Shown: positions 1-10,959 of the stretch, piece after piece
Numbering within the stretch: the stretch's first letter is position 1
Layout: each line of letters begins with the position of its first letter
DNA from: Gammaproteobacteria bacterium
GTDB taxonomy: Bacteria > Pseudomonadota > Gammaproteobacteria > Ga0077536
Length of the DNA stretch: 32,693 bases
Direction: 5' to 3'
Assembly (NCBI GenBank): GCA_009692265.1
Contig: SHZM01000001.1
Coordinates: 83,363 to 116,055 of the forward strand
Notes under the pieces: model-generated
Seen by the model: the letters and a program-made list of their open reading frames with translations, nothing else
Database searches by the model: none
What the model was told of the DNA's origin: nothing
Made by a program: the position numbers and the translations under genes

Positions 1-2090
<2,090 letters not shown>

Positions 2091-3764
2091 ATGTCGGATA
2101 TCGAAATTGCACAACGCGCGACCAAAGTGCGCATCCTTGAACTCGCTGAACGGAAATTCGGGATCGCGCCTGAGCATTTGGAGCCCTATGGCCACTACAA
2201 GGCCAAGGTTTCGCTGGAGTATCTCGATTCGCTTCGCGGTCGACCCGACGGGAAGCTGATTCTGGTTACTGCAATTTCCCCAACTCCGGCTGGAGAGGGC
2301 AAGACCACAACGACAGTCGGCCTAGGCGATGCGCTAAACCGCCTCGGCAAAAAAACTGTGATCTGTCTGCGCGAACCGTCGTTAGGGCCTTGCTTTGGTG
2401 TCAAGGGTGGCGCCGCGGGCGGGGGGTATGCGCAAGTCGTTCCGATGGAAGATATCAACCTGCATTTCACGGGGGATTTTCATGCCATTGGCGCGGCGCA
2501 TAACCTGCTCGCGGCGATGATTGACAATCATCTCACTCACGGCAACACACTCGGGCTTGATCCGCGCCTGATAGCGTGGAAGCGGGTGGTTGATATGAAC
2601 GACCGCGCCTTGCGCAAAACGATCATCGGGCTCGGTGGGACCGCCAATGGGCAGGTGCGGGAAGACGGCTTCGATATCACGGTTGCCAGCGAAGTGATGG
2701 CAATCTTCTGCCTCGCCACCTCCTTGCAGGATCTGAAACAACGGCTAGGCGACATCGTCGTCGGCTATACCTTAAATTCGCGTAAGCCGGTGCATGCCCG
2801 CGATTTGAAAGCCCACGGGGCGATGACGGCGTTGCTAAAAGATGCGATTAAACCAAACTTGGTGCAAACGTTAGAAAACAATCTCGCAATTGTGCATGGG
2901 GGGCCGTTTGCGAATATCGCACATGGGTGTAATAGCGTGTCAGCGACGCGCGCCGCGTTAAAGCTCGGTGAATATGTCGTGACCGAAGCCGGGTTTGGTG
3001 CTGATTTGGGCGCCGAGAAATTTATCGACATTAAGTGCCGTAAAGCGAATTTACAGCCGCGCGCGGCGGTCCTGGTCGCAACAGTGCGCGCAGTCAAGTA
3101 TCACGGCGGGGTCAGGAAAGAAGCACTCGGCGAAGAGAATCTCGTAGCGCTCGAACGCGGGTTGGTTAACCTGGAGCGCCATTATCGGAATGTGACTGAG
3201 CACTATGGACTGCCCTGTATCGTCTGTATCAATCACTTCACTCAGGACACGGCCGCCGAACTCGCGATGATCGAGGCCCGAGTCAAACAGCTTGGTGGAA
3301 TCGCGGTAGTCGCCACCCATTGGGCGCACGGTGGCCAGGGCGCGGAAGCACTGGCTTCTGCGGTGGTCGAGTCGATTGCCGCCAACCACGCGCCACATCG
3401 TTTTGTATACCCTGATTCTGCGCCGCTGCGGGAGAAAATCGCAGCGGTCGCCACCAAAATTTATGGCGCGGGCGCCTTGGCGATGGAACCGAAAATTGAC
3501 GCCCAACTCGCGGCATGGGACGCGGAGTACGGCACGCTACCCGTGTGTATCGCGAAGACGCAGATGTCGTTTACCACCGATCCAACTACGCTCGGCGCCC
3601 CGAGCGGCCATACCGTGACAATACGCGAAGTCCGCCTTGCAGCCGGTGCGGGATTCGTTGTCGCGATCGCGGGCGACATGATGACGATGCCTGGTTTGCC
3701 GAAAAACCCCGCGGCGGAGACTATCGACGTCGACGACACCGGCAAAATTACGGGTTTGTTTTAA
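2091..3764 (+). CDS. fhs: Formate-tetrahydrofolate ligase
   Basis: Activates formate with ATP and tetrahydrofolate to give 10-formyl-THF for purine synthesis, formyl-Met-tRNA and C1 assimilation; cytoplasmic. The 557-residue length is typical. The P-loop [18 protein letters not shown] lies near residue 65, followed by the family block [20 protein letters not shown] and the C-terminal [15 protein letters not shown] signature. I chose the ATG at 2091, preceded by AGGAG at 2078-2082, over a GTG six codons upstream. The stop codon TAA shares its last A with the ATG of cstA, so the two genes are almost certainly co-transcribed and translationally coupled. That pairing of a C1 enzyme with a transporter is not one I know as standard. 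Confidence 0.97.
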   Translation: MSDIEIAQRATKVRILELAERKFGIAPEHLEPYGHYKAKVSLEYLDSLRGRPDGKLILVTAISPTPAGEGKTTTTVGLGDALNRLGKKTVICLREPSLGPCFGVKGGAAGGGYAQVVPMEDINLHFTGDFHAIGAAHNLLAAMIDNHLTHGNTLGLDPRLIAWKRVVDMNDRALRKTIIGLGGTANGQVREDGFDITVASEVMAIFCLATSLQDLKQRLGDIVVGYTLNSRKPVHARDLKAHGAMTALLKDAIKPNLVQTLENNLAIVHGGPFANIAHGCNSVSATRAALKLGEYVVTEAGFGADLGAEKFIDIKCRKANLQPRAAVLVATVRAVKYHGGVRKEALGEENLVALERGLVNLERHYRNVTEHYGLPCIVCINHFTQDTAAELAMIEARVKQLGGIAVVATHWAHGGQGAEALASAVVESIAANHAPHRFVYPDSAPLREKIAAVATKIYGAGALAMEPKIDAQLAAWDAEYGTLPVCIAKTQMSFTTDPTTLGAPSGHTVTIREVRLAAGAGFVVAIAGDMMTMPGLPKNPAAETIDVDDTGKITGLF

Positions 3765-5845
3765 TGATTCGGCGTCTTCTGGCCACCCAAGCCGGGCATA
3801 CCATGCTGTCGTTTTTAGTTTGGTTAGCGATCGCGGTCCTTGGCGCGAGTGCACTAGGCGCGATCGCCCTGCATCGCGGCGAGACGATTAACAGTTTCTG
3901 GTTCGTCGCGGCCGCCGCCTGTACTTACGCCATTGGCTACCGCTTTTACAGTCTATTTATCGCCACCAAGGTTTTATGCTTGGACGGCAGCCGCGCGACT
4001 CCGGCGGAACGCTTAAACGACGGACGTGATTTCGTTCCGACCAATCGATGGGTGGTATTCGGACACCACTTCGCGGCAATCGCGGGCCCGGGCCCTCTGA
4101 TCGGCCCCACCCTCGCCGCCCAATTCGGTTACCTCCCTGGCACTTTATGGATCGTTCTCGGCGGCGTATTGGGTGGTTGCGTCCAGGATTTCGTGATTCT
4201 GTTTTGCTCTCTCCGCCGTAATGGCCGTTCACTAGGGCAGATGGCGCGTTACGAATTGGGGCCATTCGGCGGCTTTGCCGCCATGCTCGGCGTGGTGCTC
4301 ATCAGTTTGATCCTCATCGCGGTATTGGGCCTCGTGGTCGTGAACGCGATGAAACATAGCCCCTGGGCAACGTTCACCGTCGCCGCGACAATTCCGATCG
4401 CGCTGTTGATGGGAATTTACATGCGCGTGCTGCGACCGGGACAAGTGTTGGAAGCTACCGCCATCGGGGTTGGCCTTTTGCTGTTCGCGGTGATCGGCGG
4501 TGGTTGGATCAACGACGCGCCGAGTTTGCGCGGGTGGTTTGATTTCGACGCGCCGACGCTCGCTCTGTGGATCATCGGCTATGGCTTTTGCGCGGCGGTA
4601 TTGCCGGTGTGGCTACTGCTGGCACCGCGTGATTACCTCTCCACGTTTATGAAGATCGGGACTATTTTGGCGCTCGCCGTTGGGATCTTGATTTTGCGGC
4701 CCGAAATTAAAATGCCGGCGGTCACTCAATTTATTGATGGCACTGGTCCGATCTTCGCCGGAAAACTATTTCCGTTTGTCTTTATCACGATCGCCTGTGG
4801 TGCCATCTCGGGCTTCCACGCGCTCATTTCCTCCGGAACGACTCCGAAGCTACTCAGCAATGAAGCCGATGCACGCATGATCGGCTATGGCGCGATGATG
4901 ATGGAGTCATTTGTAGCGGTAATGGCGCTGATTGCCGCGACTGTCCTTGATCCGGGCGTGTACTTTGCTATCAATAGTCCCGCTGGGGTGGTCGGCAAGG
5001 AAGCTGCGGAGGCGGTGGCGACGATCAACACGTGGGGATTTCCCGTGACAGTCGCGCAAATGGAAACGCTTGCGCGTGAGATGGGCGAAGCCACTTTATT
5101 CGCCCGCACCGGCGGCGCGCCGTCGCTCGCCGTTGGCATGGCGAATATTTTTTCGACGTTGGTTGGCGGTGGCATGATCGCGGTGTGGTACCACTTCGCG
5201 ATCATGTTCGAAGCCTTGTTCATCCTCACGACGTTGGACGCGGGGACCAGGGTCGCGCGCTTCATCCTGCAAGATTTCCTCGGGAACTATTATCCGCCGC
5301 TGGGCCGCACGAGCTGGTATCCAAGCGTGCTATTCACCAGCGCTGTGGTGGTAACCGCCTGGGGGTATTTCCTGTATCAGGGCACTATCGATCCGCTCGG
5401 CGGAATTAACAGCCTGTGGCCACTGTTTGGTATCGCGAATCAAATGCTCGCGGCAATTGCGCTATGCGTCGGAACCACCATTATCGTTAAATCTGGTCGC
5501 GCTCAGTATTGGTGGACCACCACGGCACCGTTGGTCTGGCTGCTCGTGGTAACTTCCGCTGCCGCGCTCCAAAAACTATTCAGTCCAGCGCCGCGAATTG
5601 GGTTCTTCGCGCACGCCGAGGACCTTAGTGCAAAACTGGCTGCCGGCACTCTGCCGCCAGATCTACTCGCTCAAGCGCCACAACTAATCTTCAATGATCG
5701 TCTCAACGCGACCCTGACCTTGTTATTCCTCGCGCTTGCGTGGACCTTGGCCATCGAGACTGCCCGCGTGTGTGTACGTCATACCCGCGGCCTCCCCACG
5801 ACTCCTTCCTCCGAATCGCCCTATGTCCGCACACGGTTCGTGTAA
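3764..5845 (+). CDS. cstA: Carbon starvation protein CstA family transporter
   Basis: Inner-membrane protein of 693 residues, close to the E. coli CstA length of about 700. CstA and its paralogue BtsT import peptides or pyruvate under carbon limitation. Numerous hydrophobic segments run through the protein. Family landmarks include GPGPLIGPTLAAQFGYLPG near residue 107, GGCVQDFVILF, LLAPRDYLSTFMK and SGFHALISSGTTPKLL. The start at 3764 overlaps the fhs stop by one base (TAATG); an ATG 13 codons later is an alternative. The same frame is open for about 80 codons upstream inside fhs, but that stretch is a shadow. The 3' end overlaps the next small gene by 23 bases, the usual cstA-ybdD arrangement. 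Confidence 0.95.
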   Translation: MIRRLLATQAGHTMLSFLVWLAIAVLGASALGAIALHRGETINSFWFVAAAACTYAIGYRFYSLFIATKVLCLDGSRATPAERLNDGRDFVPTNRWVVFGHHFAAIAGPGPLIGPTLAAQFGYLPGTLWIVLGGVLGGCVQDFVILFCSLRRNGRSLGQMARYELGPFGGFAAMLGVVLISLILIAVLGLVVVNAMKHSPWATFTVAATIPIALLMGIYMRVLRPGQVLEATAIGVGLLLFAVIGGGWINDAPSLRGWFDFDAPTLALWIIGYGFCAAVLPVWLLLAPRDYLSTFMKIGTILALAVGILILRPEIKMPAVTQFIDGTGPIFAGKLFPFVFITIACGAISGFHALISSGTTPKLLSNEADARMIGYGAMMMESFVAVMALIAATVLDPGVYFAINSPAGVVGKEAAEAVATINTWGFPVTVAQMETLAREMGEATLFARTGGAPSLAVGMANIFSTLVGGGMIAVWYHFAIMFEALFILTTLDAGTRVARFILQDFLGNYYPPLGRTSWYPSVLFTSAVVVTAWGYFLYQGTIDPLGGINSLWPLFGIANQMLAAIALCVGTTIIVKSGRAQYWWTTTAPLVWLLVVTSAAALQKLFSPAPRIGFFAHAEDLSAKLAAGTLPPDLLAQAPQLIFNDRLNATLTLLFLALAWTLAIETARVCVRHTRGLPTTPSSESPYVRTRFV

Positions 5846-6044
5846 CTTGCGACTCGCGCGCCGAGTGCAGCGCTGGGTTGGGGCGTTCCGCAGCTATTTG
5901 AGGATTCTAAACGGCGATGCGGCGTATGCGCGTTACCTGCGGCATTGGCAGGCACATTCCCCGCGCGAGTCACCGCTGGATCGCGGCCAATTCTTTCAAG
6001 CCGAATTGGAGCGTCGCTGGAACACTATTCGGCGCTGCTGCTAG
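5823..6044 (+). CDS. YbdD/YjiX family small protein (DUF466)
   Basis: A 73-residue protein of the YbdD/YjiX family, encoded directly after cstA-type transporters in many proteobacteria and thought to be a small accessory to them. The diagnostic segments YLRILNGDAAYARYLRHW and ELERRWNTIRRCC are both present and the length fits the family. I chose the ATG at 5823, inside the end of cstA; the longer open frame back to 5736 lies within cstA and lacks family resemblance. It ends the plus-strand fhs-cstA-ybdD run and converges on the gene at 6066 with only 21 bases between, so no separate terminator is evident. Confidence 0.88.
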   Translation: MSAHGSCNLRLARRVQRWVGAFRSYLRILNGDAAYARYLRHWQAHSPRESPLDRGQFFQAELERRWNTIRRCC

Positions 6045-6065
6045 TCAAGTGCCGGTGCCTGAAAT

Positions 6066-6854
6066 TTAAACCAAGTTCAAATCGTCGACGGTGACGCCGT
6101 CACGCAACGCGATTCGGAGAATGCGTGAGTGACTCGGCAAAACTGTTTCTCGCGGGCCGCTGATCGAGACCATCTGGGTAGCGTGCCAGACTGCTAATAG
6201 CTCTGCCGCGCCCCCTTGGTCCGCGCCGTAGTACTGAGGATTTGCCTGAATTTCACGGTGGGGACATCCCAATTGTTTCGCTGTCTCCACGATGGCTGAG
6301 GCTCCGCGCGAAGATTCAATACTTAGCAGTTCGCACTTCGACGCACCCCACAACGGCATATTCAAGCGAAGGTAAGCCTTGAATGGTTCCCGCCACCGCG
6401 AACTGTTCAAACGAATTGGCGGGTCATACACCAGCACGCGAGCGATATCGGCAGCACCTAGTTCGCGCTGCCACAGCGCAGGTAGCGCGCAGTTCGCGGG
6501 CGCGGCACGAAACATTGGCGCGATGTCTTTATCGGTGTAGCCGTTACGATCACAGGCGATGCGGCTAATTCGGAAAGTCTTGTCGGGCTTCGCGCGCGCG
6601 AATTTCATAAAATCATTCACGTGTTCGCTCAGCGCTTTTACCGATAACAGCTTGTTGTCAACAGAGCGAAAGGGAATCGCGTAAGCATCGCCGTTCTCAC
6701 CCATGGTGACGCCGAGTTTCGCCTGGTAAAACTGGGCTGCTACCGCCGCCGTCCCTTCCTTATAGTCTCTTGACATGCCAGACCCGAACACAAAGATCGG
6801 TTCCGGAACGTAGGCCACCGGGGCCGGCACACTTCGCTGTAGTCTTGAATTCAT
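6066..6854 (-). CDS. A1S_2505-type domain protein with C-terminal SLOG-like domain (paralogue 1)
   Basis: Unknown function. Residues about 26-135 (counted from the upstream ATG at 6872) resemble the A1S_2505 phage-associated family: IFVFGS strand, a region usually written as a glycine-rich loop, then GDAYAIPFRS, GYTDKDIAPMFRAAP and NCALPALWQ. The usual asparagine and HG.G loop after FGS are missing (SGMSRDYKEG), so any ligand site is altered. Residues about 143-268 form a second alpha/beta unit starting ARVLVYDPP and ending SRILRIALRDGVTVDDL, which I read as a divergent Rossmann/SLOG-type nucleotide-binding fold. The ATG at 6854 has GGAAG ten bases upstream; the ATG at 6872 is an alternative giving 268 residues. 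A paralogue with the same two-domain layout lies just upstream. Confidence 0.65.
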   Translation of the reverse strand: MNSRLQRSVPAPVAYVPEPIFVFGSGMSRDYKEGTAAVAAQFYQAKLGVTMGENGDAYAIPFRSVDNKLLSVKALSEHVNDFMKFARAKPDKTFRISRIACDRNGYTDKDIAPMFRAAPANCALPALWQRELGAADIARVLVYDPPIRLNSSRWREPFKAYLRLNMPLWGASKCELLSIESSRGASAIVETAKQLGCPHREIQANPQYYGADQGGAAELLAVWHATQMVSISGPRETVLPSHSRILRIALRDGVTVDDLNLV

Positions 6855-7017
6855 CACTCTGCTACTTCCCATTCAATTGATCGAGTCTCGGTGCATTGAC
6901 GCCGGGGCGCCCCGCACACGAGCCTCAGTGTTTCGTCTCGCAAGTCGTCCAACCCCCCGCAAGTAGGTTATGTCTTTTAGAATGTGTCATCCGCAACTTT
7001 CTTCGTTGTCTATACAA

Positions 7018-7761
7018 TTACGATCCCAGTGTGAGTTCGTGAAGCGTCAGTCCCACGCGTCTTGCGAGTGCCGACAAACGCACACCGGAGGAATTTCGAG
7101 CTGCAGCGGCACGGGTCGGGATTGTTAATAGATCGGTCGCGCACCGTACCGCGCGAAGTTCCGTTTCCAGCGCACGTTCATAAGCCTTTCGCATCGGTGG
7201 AACTTCGATAAGGGTTGTCGAGATCCCCAGCAATTGGGCGGTCAGCGACTGGATTCTCTGCGTTACGTCGCCACCGGCCACGACGAGTTGGATCGCAGCG
7301 TTTTCGCGCCGGCCAAGGGTTTCAATAAATGTTTGAAGCGCTCGTTGCACCCCTAATTCACCTAAGCGATGTTCAGGATCATTGAGTAGCACCCGCAGCG
7401 GCACCGTTGGTTCTAATAGACGCTGCCAAGCGCCAGGGAGTTCACAGTTACCCGGCGCTTGTTTGAATAGCGGCGCTAATTCCTGGGCCCTGTAGGGCGC
7501 GAAGTGAGTTATTTCAAACAGTAATTCCGGGTGCCTATTGGAGAACGCAAGAAACTGTTCGATGTAGGGTTTGATCACCTCCAGCGCCAGTGTTTCTTTT
7601 TGGCTGCTACGGCACGGGATTGCGTAGCATTCGCCATCGAAACCATTCCAATGCGGTTGGATCGCGTTTTTCATCCCCGAATCGCCGATGGTTGAACCGA
7701 TAACGCGAATGGCCCGAGCGACTTCGGGCACTTCGATGGGCTCAAGAAAAGGTTGCGTCAT
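7018..7761 (-). CDS. A1S_2505-type domain protein with C-terminal SLOG-like domain (paralogue 2)
   Basis: Unknown function; a tandem, diverged copy of the gene at 6066. Shared blocks in the same order are IRVIGST (for IFVFGS), GECYAIPCRS, IKPYIEQFLAFSNRHPELLF, ELAPLFKQAPGNCELPGAWQ, then a second unit starting LRVLLNDPEHRL and ending ALARRVGLTLHELTL. The glycine-rich loop of the N-terminal domain is lost even more completely here (TIGDSGMKNAIQ). Both copies keep the NC.LP..WQR motif, so that part may matter structurally. The start is uncertain: the ATG at 7761 is used here, with another at 7803, and neither has a good ribosome-binding site. It lies 145 bases upstream of paralogue 1 on the same strand and 182 bases downstream of the decarboxylase gene. 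Confidence 0.6.
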   Translation of the reverse strand: MTQPFLEPIEVPEVARAIRVIGSTIGDSGMKNAIQPHWNGFDGECYAIPCRSSQKETLALEVIKPYIEQFLAFSNRHPELLFEITHFAPYRAQELAPLFKQAPGNCELPGAWQRLLEPTVPLRVLLNDPEHRLGELGVQRALQTFIETLGRRENAAIQLVVAGGDVTQRIQSLTAQLLGISTTLIEVPPMRKAYERALETELRAVRCATDLLTIPTRAAAARNSSGVRLSALARRVGLTLHELTLGS

Positions 7762-7985
7762 TGCTGATTCACGGTGTGGCACCTGGCTAAAGGTAGCTCG
7801 CATTGCGGCATACGCCGAGTTTTAAACCGTGAACGACTATGCCAAGGATCACGGATCCGCGACGGAGTTCGCGTTGCAAAAGAGGTGGCGGCACAAAATC
7901 GTGACGGAGTCGACACTCCAAAGAGGGGGAGCTGGCGAGCGTTTGCGATCGATGAAAATCGAAAGAACGGGGATTGGCGCCCGAC

Positions 7986-9455
7986 TTAGGTTCCCGAAGC
8001 AGCGAGTTTGCTGGCGAGGGTTACTATCGCCTGCCAGGCTTGGACGATATGCCGGTGCTCGGTTCTGGGCTGCCCGACGCACATCCGCAGAACATAGCAA
8101 CCCTCTAGTACAGTGTGCGAGAGAAACAGCTCGCCGCTGGCATTGAGAGTTTCGAGTAACGTCTGATTGAACTTATTGTCGGCGCGATACCGAAAGCACA
8201 CTAGATTAAGGGCTACTGGTGCCATGATTTCAAACCGAGGGTCAGCGCGGACCCAGTCCGCGAACTCGCAGGTTAAAGCGATTTGCCCTCGAATGTGTGC
8301 CTGTAGTCCGACCAGTCCATAGCGTCGAATCACAAACCACAGCTTGAGCGCGCGAAAGCGGCGACCTAACGGGATCTGCCAATCACGATAATCCACTACC
8401 GTGCCGGCCTCGGTCGCGGTGTTGCGCAAGTACTCGGGCGTAATCGATAACGCTGAAATCAAAGCTTCGCGATCGGACACATATAGGCAACTGCAGTCGA
8501 AATTGGTTAACAACCACTTATGGGGGTTGAACGAGTAGCTATCGGCAAACTCCAGTCCATGCAGTAGCCCCTGGTATTCGGGACACACTGCGGCGCTGCC
8601 CGCGAGCGCAGCGTCGACATGCAGCCAAATGTTTTCGGCACGGCAAATTTGTCCGATTCGAGGCACGGGATCGAAGGCCATCGTGGAAGTAGTACCAACG
8701 GTCGCGCAAACGAAAGTCGGGGCGAAGCCCGCGGCCCGATCAAGGTCAATCTGCCGCGCCAATGCGGTCGGGTCCATCGCGAAATTATTATCAACCGGGA
8801 TCTTGCGTAACTGCGCGCGCCCGAGACCCGCGACCATCACCGCCTTTTCAAGCGACGAATGGGTTTGGGTCGAACCATAGACCGTGAGATCTCCACGACA
8901 CCCAGTTAAATTACTGGAGCCGTTTGTCGCGCGGTCGCGCGCTGCTAGTAAGGCACAGAGCAGGCCGCTAGAGGCGGAGTCCTGCAATACGCCACCGCCG
9001 CTGCCCGTAGACTTAAAGCTCGTCGGGAGCTGGCAGAGATCCACTAACCAATCGAGCATATGCGTTTCGAGTTCAGTACAGGCCGGGCTCGTAATCCACA
9101 ACATGCCCTGTACGCCGAAAGTCGCCGAGACAAGCTCAGCCATTATCGAAGGCACGGAATGATTAGCGGGGAAATAGCCGAAAAATTTCGGTGATTGCCA
9201 GTGAGTTAATGCGGGTACCACCAGCCGATCCAAATCAGCGATAATTTGTTCCGCCGATTCAGCTTGCAGCGGGGCGACGGCCGGAAGCTGCGCGCGAAAG
9301 GCACCTGGTTCGACTTGGGCGCGCACCGGGTACTGCTCAACCTGTGCAAGATAGCGTGACAGCCAATCGACAAAGGCCAGGGCTTCGGTGCGAAACGCTT
9401 CCGATCCGACAAGATCGGGTTGCACTCTCTGCGGATTAAGATCGCCGTCTTTCAA
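7986..9455 (-). CDS. Group II PLP-dependent aromatic L-amino acid decarboxylase
   Basis: Predicted to decarboxylate an aromatic amino acid (Trp, Tyr, DOPA or Phe) to the matching amine using pyridoxal phosphate; cytoplasmic. The 489-residue length matches eukaryotic-type DDC/TDC enzymes. Landmarks are HWQSPKFFGYFPAN near residue 86, HVDAALAGSAAVCPEY and the lysine-binding motif FNPHKWLLTNFDCS. The animal enzyme has HVDAAYAGSA at the same place, so a tyrosine is replaced by leucine, which may shift substrate choice. The first available start is TTG at 9455, only five bases from a strong hairpin and without a Shine-Dalgarno sequence; a GTG at 9425 is an alternative, and a stop codon closes the frame upstream. 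The substrate cannot be set from sequence alone. Confidence 0.9.
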   Translation of the reverse strand: MKDGDLNPQRVQPDLVGSEAFRTEALAFVDWLSRYLAQVEQYPVRAQVEPGAFRAQLPAVAPLQAESAEQIIADLDRLVVPALTHWQSPKFFGYFPANHSVPSIMAELVSATFGVQGMLWITSPACTELETHMLDWLVDLCQLPTSFKSTGSGGGVLQDSASSGLLCALLAARDRATNGSSNLTGCRGDLTVYGSTQTHSSLEKAVMVAGLGRAQLRKIPVDNNFAMDPTALARQIDLDRAAGFAPTFVCATVGTTSTMAFDPVPRIGQICRAENIWLHVDAALAGSAAVCPEYQGLLHGLEFADSYSFNPHKWLLTNFDCSCLYVSDREALISALSITPEYLRNTATEAGTVVDYRDWQIPLGRRFRALKLWFVIRRYGLVGLQAHIRGQIALTCEFADWVRADPRFEIMAPVALNLVCFRYRADNKFNQTLLETLNASGELFLSHTVLEGCYVLRMCVGQPRTEHRHIVQAWQAIVTLASKLAASGT

Positions 9456-9460
9456 AATAG

Positions 9461-9503
9461 AATCTGTGTAGCCGTGAACTCAGCGGCAACGGCTACACAG
9501 ATT
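9461..9503 (-). terminator. Perfect 15-bp hairpin, terminator after the peroxiredoxin gene
   Basis: AATCTGTGTAGCCGT at 9461-9475 is exactly repeated in inverse at 9489-9503 with a 13-base loop. Read on the minus strand, it lies 17 bases after the peroxiredoxin stop and is followed by CTATTTTG, a short T-tract, as in a rho-independent terminator. A TTTT also follows on the plus strand, so it may work both ways. It ends five bases before the decarboxylase start codon. Confidence 0.7.
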
Positions 9504-9519
9504 TTGCACCTCGAGACGA

Positions 9520-10002
9520 CTACAGATTCGCGAGGATGTGCTCAGCCGCGCTCACTTTAAATTCCATCGGGGCTTCGATGAATGTGTGTTTGACTGTGCC
9601 GTTCTCAACGACTAACGCGAAGCGTTGGCCACGCTGACCCATCCCGAATCCGCTGGCGTCCAATTCAAGGCCAAGCGCCTTGGTATAGACACAGTTACCG
9701 TCGGCCAGCATCGTGATCTTGCCTTCGGCACCACTGTGTTTGCCCCAAGCACCCATGACAAACGCGTCGTTCACGGCGAGACAGGCAATGGTATCCACGC
9801 CCTTGGCCTTGAGCTTATCTAGGTTCTCGATGAATCCCGGTAGATGTTTCGCGGAACAGGTCGGGGTAAAAGCGCCGGGGACGGAAAACAGCACAACTTT
9901 TTTACCGTCAAACAGTTCAGCACTCGTGAGTTGTCCAGGGCCTTTGTTCGTCATTACGCCGAATGCGCCAGTGGGCATTTTATCTCCAGCTTTTATCGTC
10001 AC
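9520..10002 (-). CDS. Peroxiredoxin, Prx5/AhpC-TSA (redoxin) type
   Basis: Thiol peroxidase of 160 residues that reduces hydrogen peroxide or alkyl hydroperoxides in the cytoplasm. The peroxidatic cysteine lies in PGAFTPTCSAKHLPGF near residue 49, the hallmark of the Prx5 group; the arginine expected in the active site is in GMGQRGQRFALVV. A second cysteine in NCVYTKALGLELD could act as a resolving thiol, although many members use glutathione or glutaredoxin instead. The start codon is GTG at 10002, chosen because AGGGAG lies seven bases before it and because MTIKAGDK matches family N-termini. A strong hairpin terminator follows. The gene is divergent from the FkbM methyltransferase gene. Confidence 0.93.
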   Translation of the reverse strand: MTIKAGDKMPTGAFGVMTNKGPGQLTSAELFDGKKVVLFSVPGAFTPTCSAKHLPGFIENLDKLKAKGVDTIACLAVNDAFVMGAWGKHSGAEGKITMLADGNCVYTKALGLELDASGFGMGQRGQRFALVVENGTVKHTFIEAPMEFKVSAAEHILANL

Positions 10003-10118
10003 GTCGTTCTCCCTATTGAATGTTGAAAATATCGGTCAGCGCGCATTGTGCCACTCCTGGGCGGTTGCCGAACAGCGCCCGACGACCGGTAAACGCTCGC
10101 GAGTCAGTGGTTCCTGGC

Positions 10119-10124
10119 TATACT
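10119..10124 (+). promoter_or_regulatory. Possible -10 element of the FkbM gene, leaderless arrangement
   Basis: TATACT lies six bases before the ATG at 10131. If it is a true -10 box, transcription would start at or next to the start codon, giving a leaderless mRNA; no Shine-Dalgarno sequence precedes the ATG. No convincing -35 is visible. Confidence 0.3.
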
Positions 10125-10130
10125 GCTGCG

Positions 10131-10955
10131 ATGAGTAGATCAATTGCGAAATTCGCTTCCGGCGTGGTTCGAATGCTCACCCTGCCGCTCACTTCACGGC
10201 AGCGTAAACGGGTCATCGCGCGAGTTATCGAGAACTTGATGCAACAGGATCTCGCCTCGGTAACGACCCCGCGCGGCACTTTGAAATTCAATCAATTGCG
10301 TAGTGCTTTCACCGCGAGCGCGGTCGAACGGTTTCATTCCGATGAGCCCGAAACGCTCGCCTGGATTGATTCCTTCGCACCGAATTCAACGTTGTGGGAT
10401 ATCGGCTCTAGTCTAGGACTTTATGCGTTGTATGCCGCGTTGGATCCGAGCATTCGAGTTCTCGCATTTGAACCTTCTGGATTCAATTTCGGTTGCCTGA
10501 TCGAACATATCGCGACCAACGAGATGGGAGATCGCGTGCAGCCGTTCTCTATCGCGCTAGGCAATACCAACAGCATCGGGCAATTGTTCATGAGCTACGC
10601 CAGCCCCGGACACGGCGGTAATTCACTGAATCGCGCCGAAAACCAATTTCGGGAATTCACTCCGGTCTTCCAGCAGGCTGTCCTCGCCTTCTCGCTCGAT
10701 CATTTCCGCGAGACGTACGGGCTAGCTGCGCCCGACCACATCAAGCTGGATGTCGATGGGATTGAATCGGAGATTATTCAAGGAGCCGTGCGCACGTTGC
10801 CGTTAGTCACGAGCGTGATGATCGAAGTAGAAGGCCGCAGCGGCGAGCACGGCGCGGCGTCGATTGGGGGCACGCTAGCCGCCGCCGGGTTAGTCGAGGA
10901 TCGCGCCATCCGCGAAGAGGGTTCGCGGCGCAATCGACTCTATCGCCGCGGCTAA
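10131..10955 (+). CDS. FkbM family SAM-dependent methyltransferase
   Basis: A 274-residue methyltransferase of the FkbM class, enzymes that usually O-methylate sugars, polyketides or other small molecules with S-adenosylmethionine. The SAM-binding motif I is LWDIGSSLGLYALYAA, followed by the acidic end of strand two in VLAFEPSGFNFGCL. The family-specific segment DHIKLDVDGIESEIIQGA and the strand VMIEVEG follow. I chose the ATG at 10131 rather than the open frame from 10020, because the extra residues overlap the peroxiredoxin leader and have no family character. It converges on the aminotransferase gene with only four bases between stop codons. Its acceptor is unknown, and no glycan or natural-product cluster surrounds it. 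Confidence 0.87.
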   Translation: MSRSIAKFASGVVRMLTLPLTSRQRKRVIARVIENLMQQDLASVTTPRGTLKFNQLRSAFTASAVERFHSDEPETLAWIDSFAPNSTLWDIGSSLGLYALYAALDPSIRVLAFEPSGFNFGCLIEHIATNEMGDRVQPFSIALGNTNSIGQLFMSYASPGHGGNSLNRAENQFREFTPVFQQAVLAFSLDHFRETYGLAAPDHIKLDVDGIESEIIQGAVRTLPLVTSVMIEVEGRSGEHGAASIGGTLAAAGLVEDRAIREEGSRRNRLYRRG

Positions 10956-10959
10956 ACGG

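Noticed and set aside
3515..3763. Upstream extension of cstA into fhs
   Set aside because: The Arg-rich translation is an off-frame reading of fhs; CstA homologues start at the ATG at 3764 or shortly after.
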